The notes beneath the pieces are model-generated. The model ran no database searches and was not told where the DNA came from. It worked only from the letters and a program-made list of their open reading frames with translations. From assembly GCA_963750915.1 (NCBI GenBank), contig CAVVSF010000009.1, positions 310,001-374,000 on the forward strand: DNA of 64,000 bases. Direction: 5' to 3'. Shown here piece by piece: positions 59,619 through 64,000 of the stretch. Every line of letters starts with the position of its first letter. Position 1 is the first letter of the stretch. The DNA is from DATBJJ01 sp963750915. Its GTDB lineage: Bacteria > Acidobacteriota > Vicinamibacteria > Vicinamibacterales > 2-12-FULL-66-21. Position numbers and translations under genes: made by a program.

Positions 59619-60185
59619 ATGAGCTTTCCTCACCTCGTTCTTGCCCGTCTCTATGAGCATCTCGAGCCGATCGACCGCGGCAATCGCTACGAAGACCCGC
59701 TGCAGGCAAGGCTCGAGGAATCGAAGCTCGGACAGGTGACGGGAGGCGGCACTCAGTTGAACGAGGATGGCGGCATCGCCTATGCGGATGTCGAGATCGA
59801 GCTGGCCAACCTGGATGACGCCGTGCAGGCCGTTGCCGAGGCTCTCGAATCGGCCGGCGCGCCGGAGGGTTCCGAGCTGATTCACGCCGAGGACTCCAAA
59901 GTCCTGCGCGAGTTCGGCAGGCAGCAGTGCCTCGCGATCTTCCTCGATGGCAGCGCATCCCCAGGCACTGAACCGGCGAGTCGCGCGGCGAGGCTGGACG
60001 GTGCCCGAACGACGAAACTGGCAGCTCCTGTCGTGGGAGCTCGACGACGGCGAGCGGCTTCATCGCGAAGCGCCGTCCTTCTGGATCCCCGAAGCGATGA
60101 GTCTCCGGCATTGCTGCGTCCGGCGTCTACTCGGCGTCGCTCTTGCCGCGACGGTAGCCGCCAGCTTTCAGTACACGGCCGATGA
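59619..60185 (+). CDS. Hypothetical protein, possibly disrupted
   Basis: The first 110 residues (MSFPHLVLARLYEHLEPIDR to EFGRQQCLAIFLDG) look like a real small acidic protein. After about 59950 this frame turns arginine/alanine-rich. The +1 frame (59947-60210) looks more protein-like there (RRNWQLLSWELDDGERLHRE, APSFWIPEAM). One extra base near 59945, or a fusion of two gene remnants, could explain it. I do not recognise the family. Confidence 0.45.
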   Translation: MSFPHLVLARLYEHLEPIDRGNRYEDPLQARLEESKLGQVTGGGTQLNEDGGIAYADVEIELANLDDAVQAVAEALESAGAPEGSELIHAEDSKVLREFGRQQCLAIFLDGSASPGTEPASRAARLDGARTTKLAAPVVGARRRRAASSRSAVLLDPRSDESPALLRPASTRRRSCRDGSRQLSVHGR

Positions 60186-60217
60186 ACCACCAGCCCGCCG
60201 GCGACTGTGAAGCCGCC

Positions 60218-60760
60218 ATGTGTGAACGCGTGAACATCGTGCCGTACGACGACCGCTGGCCGGAACGCTTCGAGGCCGAGCGCGCGATTCTCCGCGCGGT
60301 CTTCGCCGGTATCGACGCCGAGGTCGAGCACGTTGGCAGCACCGCGGTGCCCGGGCTCGGCGCCAAGCCCATAGTCGACATCGTGGTGGGGGTCTCGAGT
60401 CTGGCCGAGGTCGAGAAGCTGTTCCCGGTGCTCGAGGCTGAGGGCTATCGATACGTGCAGGCCCACGAAGCGAAGCTTCCCGAGCGTCGGTACTTCCGCA
60501 AGCCGCTTCTGGGACCGAGCGCGTTTCACCTCCACTGCGTCATCATGGGATCCGGGTTCTGGGTCCGGCAGCTGGCGTTTCGCGATTACCTCCGCGTCCA
60601 TCCGGAGGCTGCGGCAGCGTACGAGCAGTTGAAGAAGACGCTGGCGTCCCGGCTCAGCCGGACCGAATACACCGAGGCCAAGGGACCATTCATCGAGTCG
60701 ATACTCGTCGCCGCGTTGAATGGCGAAGCATCGCCGCCGCGCGACGATTCGGGCCATTGA
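60218..60760 (+). CDS. GrpB/UPF0157 family nucleotidyltransferase-like protein
   Basis: About 180 residues with the family core VNIVPYDDRWPERFEAERAI, EHVGSTAVPGLGAKPIVDIV (the nucleotidyltransferase-fold GS...D motif) and FHLHCVIMGSGFWVRQLAFR. The role is unknown; some members are fused to dephospho-CoA kinase. ATG 60218 fits the family; ATG 60182 (overlapping the previous ORF) is also possible. Confidence 0.85.
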   Translation: MCERVNIVPYDDRWPERFEAERAILRAVFAGIDAEVEHVGSTAVPGLGAKPIVDIVVGVSSLAEVEKLFPVLEAEGYRYVQAHEAKLPERRYFRKPLLGPSAFHLHCVIMGSGFWVRQLAFRDYLRVHPEAAAAYEQLKKTLASRLSRTEYTEAKGPFIESILVAALNGEASPPRDDSGH

Positions 60761-60827
60761 CCGGCGGTGGACGTCGAAGTTGTCCGGCGGATAACCTGCA
60801 AGTTTTCGAGATTCGCTCGAGACCACG

Positions 60828-60833
60828 TATACA
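60828..60833 (+). promoter_or_regulatory. -10 element (TATACA) 6 bases before an ATG
   Basis: TATACA ends 6 bases before the ATG at 60840, with no ribosome-binding site, suggesting a leaderless transcript. Confidence 0.4.
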
Positions 60834-60839
60834 GATCAC

Positions 60840-61439
60840 ATGGACGACACTCGCGTTGCGCACCGGCCGGCCGTCATCGAGGCGATCCTCGACGACACTG
60901 CTGCGCTCGGCTTCAACATGGCTTCCGATGCCGGGGTTGGCGCGTTGCTCGCCGCCCTGGCCTCGTCGAAGCCAGGCGGACGCTTCCTCGAGCTTGGCAC
61001 CGGCACCGGCCATGGCACGGCCTGGATGCTGTCAGGCATGGACGCGGGGTCCACCCTCGAGACGGTGGACAACGACGCAGGTCCAGTGGCCGTCGCGCAG
61101 CGGCATCTTGGCCGTGATTCCCGGGTCCGGTTCCACGTAATGGACGGCGCCGCGTTCCTGCAGGACGCGGCAGGAAGCTTTGACGTGATCTACGCTGATG
61201 CCTGGCCGGGCAAGTTCAGCCATCTCGACAAGGCCCTGGCACTGCTGGCCCCGGGCGGTTTCTACGTCATCGACGATCTGCTGCCGCAGGCGAACTGGCC
61301 GGAGGGGCATGCGGCGAAGATTCCGCCGCTTGTGGCCGACCTCGAACGCCGCCCTGAATTCTCGACCGTGAGGCTGGCGTGGGCCTCGGGCGTGATGCTT
61401 GTCGTCCGGCGGTCAGCGGGCGGAGCCGCCGCACGGTGA
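60840..61439 (+). CDS. SAM-dependent O-methyltransferase
   Basis: A 199-residue class I methyltransferase. Its SAM-binding motif I is RFLELGTGTGHGTAWML (about residues 48-64), with VDNDAGPVAVAQRHLG after it and DVIYADAWPGKFSHLDKALA as motif for the catalytic metal or acid region. It resembles catechol-type O-methyltransferases (family 3). The substrate cannot be told. Confidence 0.82.
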   Translation: MDDTRVAHRPAVIEAILDDTAALGFNMASDAGVGALLAALASSKPGGRFLELGTGTGHGTAWMLSGMDAGSTLETVDNDAGPVAVAQRHLGRDSRVRFHVMDGAAFLQDAAGSFDVIYADAWPGKFSHLDKALALLAPGGFYVIDDLLPQANWPEGHAAKIPPLVADLERRPEFSTVRLAWASGVMLVVRRSAGGAAAR

Positions 61440-61504
61440 GCCAAGAGGTGTCGTTCAGGAAGGCCCGGAAGGCGAAGAGGTCGCGGGTCTCGCGATGACC
61501 ACAG

Positions 61505-62257
61505 ATGACTGACACGACGATTGCGCTCATCGCCGACATTCACGGCAATCTTCCGGCCCTCGAAGCCGTGCTCGAAGACATCTCCGCGCGAGGGATCGCG
61601 CGGATCGTCAATCTCGGCGATCTGGTGTCGGGTCCACTCTGGCCGCAGGAGACGGCGGCGTTTCTGATGAAGCAATCGTGGGTCACCGTTGCGGGCAACC
61701 ACGATCGCCAGGTCGCCTTCGACGCCCCGGCGACGTTCGTCGCATCGGACCGGCACGCCTTCGACCGGTTGACCGGGGATCAGCGCGCCTGGCTGGCGAC
61801 GCTGCCGCCCACGGCATCGATCGACGACGGGCGGCTGTTCTTCTGCCACGGCACCCCGCGCTCCGACATGGCCTATCTGCTCGACACCATCGAGCACGGC
61901 CGCCTGCGGCTGGCGATGCCGGACGAACTGGCGGCGCGGGCCGCGGGCCTGGCCGCCGAGGTTGTCGCCTGCGGCCATTCGCACACGCCCCGGCTGATCC
62001 GCGACGGAAGCGGGACGCTGTTCGTCAATCCTGGCGCCGTCGGCGTGCAGGCGTATACCGATCGTGACGAGCCAGCGCACGTCAGCGAGACCGGCTCTCC
62101 CCTGGCGCGGTATGCGATTGTCGAGCGTCAACGGGACCGTGACTGGCGCGCGACGTTCGTCGCGCTTCCTTACGACTACATGGCCGCGTCGGCCGAGGCG
62201 GAAAGGAACGGCAGGCCCGACTGGGCGTTCGCGCTCCGTACCGGCTACGCCGGCTGA
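61505..62257 (+). CDS. Calcineurin-like metallophosphoesterase (YfcE/DUF2437-like)
   Basis: The 250-residue product MTDTTIALIADIHGNLPALE has all metal-binding blocks: DIHGN, VNLGDLVSGP, TVAGNHDRQ, FFCHGTP and ACGHSHTP. It is a small-molecule or nucleotide phosphoesterase of unknown substrate. It ends with a beta-strand tail (YAIVERQRDRDWRATFVALP). Confidence 0.9.
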   Translation: MTDTTIALIADIHGNLPALEAVLEDISARGIARIVNLGDLVSGPLWPQETAAFLMKQSWVTVAGNHDRQVAFDAPATFVASDRHAFDRLTGDQRAWLATLPPTASIDDGRLFFCHGTPRSDMAYLLDTIEHGRLRLAMPDELAARAAGLAAEVVACGHSHTPRLIRDGSGTLFVNPGAVGVQAYTDRDEPAHVSETGSPLARYAIVERQRDRDWRATFVALPYDYMAASAEAERNGRPDWAFALRTGYAG

Positions 62258-62289
62258 GCCGGTAATCGCGCAGGAGGTTGAAGCAGGGC

Positions 62290-62295
62290 TAGAAT
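62290..62295 (+). promoter_or_regulatory. -10 element (TAGAAT) 6 bases before an ATG
   Basis: TAGAAT ends 6 bases before ATG 62302, again without a ribosome-binding site. A matching CTAGAATC lies before the peptidase gene at 63261. Confidence 0.45.
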
Positions 62296-62301
62296 CCGCC
62301 T

Positions 62302-63084
62302 ATGCGCGTTCGCCGCGTGACGCTCCGAACCGCCGCCCTCCTGCTGGCGCTCGTCCTCAGCGGCTGCTCGTCGTCTTCGTCCAACCCGTCGCCGCCGACG
62401 ACACCCGGCAATCCCACACCGCCGCCGGCCGGCCGTGTTCGCGTGCTGATGCTGACGGCGACGGCCGGCTTCCGCCACGATTCGATTGCGGCGGCGCGAC
62501 AGGCCCTGTCATCACTGTCGACGTCGACTGGCGCATTCAGCGTCGACGCGACCGAGGATCTCTCGACCATCAACGCCCAGACACTGGCGAACTACGACGT
62601 GCTGTTCTTCGCGCTGACGAGCGGCGAGCTCGCGTTCTCGGACGCGCAGCGCGCGGCGATCCTGGCATGGGTGTCTGCCGGCGGCGGCTTTCTCGGCGCC
62701 CACAGCGCCACCGATACACTCTACGGCTGGCCGGAGTACGGCACGTTAATCGGCGCGTATTTCCGCGAGCATCCGTGGACGCAGCGCGCCACGGTGGTCG
62801 TCGAGGACAAATCCCACCCCGCGGTTGGCGGCGTCGACGAGCGATTCGCCATCAACGAAGAGTTCTATGCGTTCCGCGACAACCCGCGCGGCCGCGTCAA
62901 CGTCCTCCTGCGCCTCGACGCCGCGTCGGTCGGGACGACGGGGGACTATCCGCTCGCCTGGGCGCATACCCATGGCAACGGGCGCGTTTACTACAACGCC
63001 CTGGGCCATTTCCCGGCGACGTGGCAGGAGCCCTGGTTCCAGCGGCAGATCGTCGCCGCCATCGGCTGGGCGGGCCGCCGCTGA
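62302..63084 (+). CDS. ThuA-domain lipoprotein
   Basis: The 260-residue product has a signal peptide with lipobox LSGC (Cys near residue 22) and a Ser/Pro/Thr linker. A ThuA-like (class I amidotransferase-fold) domain follows with RVLMLTATAGFRHDSIAAAR, WVSAGGGFLGAHSATDTLYG and WAHTHGNGRVYYNALGHFPA. Such proteins occur in sugar-processing loci; activity is mostly uncharacterised. Confidence 0.87.
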   Translation: MRVRRVTLRTAALLLALVLSGCSSSSSNPSPPTTPGNPTPPPAGRVRVLMLTATAGFRHDSIAAARQALSSLSTSTGAFSVDATEDLSTINAQTLANYDVLFFALTSGELAFSDAQRAAILAWVSAGGGFLGAHSATDTLYGWPEYGTLIGAYFREHPWTQRATVVVEDKSHPAVGGVDERFAINEEFYAFRDNPRGRVNVLLRLDAASVGTTGDYPLAWAHTHGNGRVYYNALGHFPATWQEPWFQRQIVAAIGWAGRR

Positions 63085-63149
63085 TCGAAGCCGTCGGTCG
63101 ACCTCAATTCGTCCCGCCCAGGCGGCGACGTCCACTAGAAGCCATTTCA

Positions 63150-63256
63150 TAAAGGGTCGAGCGAGCGCTAGCGAGCCACGCGAACGCAGCGCGCCGTCGA
63201 AGCGGCGCGCGAGAGCGCGTCGCAGGGGAGCTCCGAGGGCGCGAAGCCCCTCGGTT
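63150..63256. repeat. GCGAGCCACGCGAACGCAGCG-type element
   Basis: The gap between the ThuA gene and the peptidase gene holds a near copy of the element at 46890-47000, ending with CCGAGGG/CCCCTCGG. No gene is seen. Confidence 0.7.
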
Positions 63257-63277
63257 GAGACTAGAATCTGTTTCCAT

Positions 63278-64000
63278 ATGACGATCCGAACGGTCTCCGT
63301 GCTCCTCGTCGCCAGCGTGCTGACGCAGGCGGCCGCTGGCGCGCCGCCGGCTGACGTGAAGAAGGCGGCCGAGCGCATCACGGCCGAGGGGCTCAAGCGC
63401 GATCTCGACTACCTGGCCTCGGACGAGCTCAAAGGGCGCAACACGCCGTCCCCCGGATTCGATCAAGCCGCCGGGTTCATCACGGCCAGGCTCGAAAAGG
63501 CAGGCCTGGCGCCGGCGGGCGACAAGGGCACGTATCTCCAGCGCTACACGATGCGCGAATCAGAGATCGACGTCGCGGCGGCGTCCGTCGAGATTGGCGG
63601 GCGCCGCTTCGCATTCGGTGATGACTTCGTGCTGCGGTCGTTCGCAAAGCCGGTGAGCGGCACGTTCCCGGTCGTCTACGTCGGCCATGGCTGGACCGTG
63701 CCCGGCAAGCAGATCGATCCGTTCGCCGGCGTCGACGTGAAAGGCAAGGTCGTGGTCGCGCACGGGCCGCGAGCGCTGCCGAAGGGCGTGGACATCCCCC
63801 TGATCGGCCGAATCAACATCGGCGCGACGACCGTGTTCGCCGAGGCCGAACGCCGCGGCGCCGTGGCGGTGATCTTCATCGCCCAGGCCTCGGCGATGAC
63901 GGGCTGGGCGGCGCTCCGCACGCAGAACACGACCGTGCGTGAACTGGCGCCAATGGTTCCGTCCGCCTATGCCGCCATCCCGATCACTGGCCTGATGATC
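63278..64000 (+). CDS. M28 family peptidase, N-terminal part (runs off the window)
   Basis: Open from ATG 63278 to the window end (241 codons). It starts with a signal peptide (MTIRTVSVLLVASVLTQAAA) and then LKRDLDYLASDELKGRNTPS and GFDQAAGFITARLEKAGLAP, the N-terminal block of secreted M28 aminopeptidases. A PA-like inserted domain follows (VVYVGHGWTVPGKQ, FAGVDVKGKVVVAHGPRAL). The zinc-binding residues would lie beyond the window. TAGAAT at 63262-63267 is a likely -10 box. Confidence 0.82.
   Translation, partial: MTIRTVSVLLVASVLTQAAAGAPPADVKKAAERITAEGLKRDLDYLASDELKGRNTPSPGFDQAAGFITARLEKAGLAPAGDKGTYLQRYTMRESEIDVAAASVEIGGRRFAFGDDFVLRSFAKPVSGTFPVVYVGHGWTVPGKQIDPFAGVDVKGKVVVAHGPRALPKGVDIPLIGRINIGATTVFAEAERRGAVAVIFIAQASAMTGWAALRTQNTTVRELAPMVPSAYAAIPITGLMI

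Overview
The window is GC-rich, gene-dense bacterial chromosome made almost entirely of core housekeeping genes. The gene content (LPS-heptose genes, LolB-like and other lipoproteins, a nuo operon, L-serine-type selA, and an EF-Tu / secE-nusG / rplKAJL / rpoBC block with an unusual zinc-ribbon insert in RpoB) suggests a Gram-negative bacterium. An Acidobacteriota of the Vicinamibacteria type is my best guess. That placement is inference from memory of the families, not from a search.

Layout. 1-400: tail of an unidentified ORF, intergenic repeats and a terminator-like hairpin. 399-12731: a nuo (respiratory complex I) operon in the order A-B-C-gmhA-D-E-F-H-J-K-L-M-N, with no nuoG or nuoI in place and a heptose-phosphate isomerase gene inserted between nuoC and nuoD. 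13026-14401: selA on the minus strand, facing nuoN across a large inverted array of degenerate repeats. 14566-17666: two conserved hypotheticals, cspA (minus strand, with an attenuator-like leader) and purH. 17681-23117: envelope genes (ArnT-like GT39 glycosyltransferase, heptose-7-phosphate kinase, O-antigen ligase-like protein, GT9 heptosyltransferase, Trm112-like protein). 23221-28967: TPR protein, LolB-like lipoprotein, ispE, tRNA-Gln, prs, rplY, pth. 29206-33099: rpsF-rpsR-rplI-dnaB-alr. 33130-37454 (minus): AlgJ/AlgX-like protein, MBOAT acyltransferase and a propeller-like lipoprotein. 37592-44538: radA, PIN-TRAM protein, plsC-like, ispDF fusion, gltX, rlmB. 44588-59388: tRNA-Thr, Tyr, Gly, Thr, tuf, rpmG, tRNA-Trp, secE, nusG, rplK, rplA, rplJ, rplL, rpoB, rpoC, closed by a clear intrinsic terminator. 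59619-64000: small accessory genes (hypothetical, GrpB-like, O-methyltransferase, metallophosphoesterase, ThuA-like lipoprotein) and the start of an M28 peptidase gene.

Two features cut across the window. First, at least 13 single-base frame breaks interrupt universally conserved genes (nuoE, nuoH twice, nuoM, selA twice, purH twice, waaL, a TPR gene, plsC, rpoC twice). Twelve act as one extra base and one as a missing base; this looks like consensus error rather than gene decay. Second, nearly every non-coding gap holds one of several families of short, word-like degenerate repeats, often in inverted pairs, and some run into coding sequence (alr, GT39, gltX, nuoM).

I found no CRISPR array, defence island, prophage, insertion sequence or obvious new multigene system. 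The most unusual items are the zinc-ribbon insert in RpoB, the paired palindromes inserted in frame in alr, the cspA leader with an internal terminator, the 53-bp duplication of the tRNA-Trp 3' half, and the nuo operon without nuoG/nuoI.
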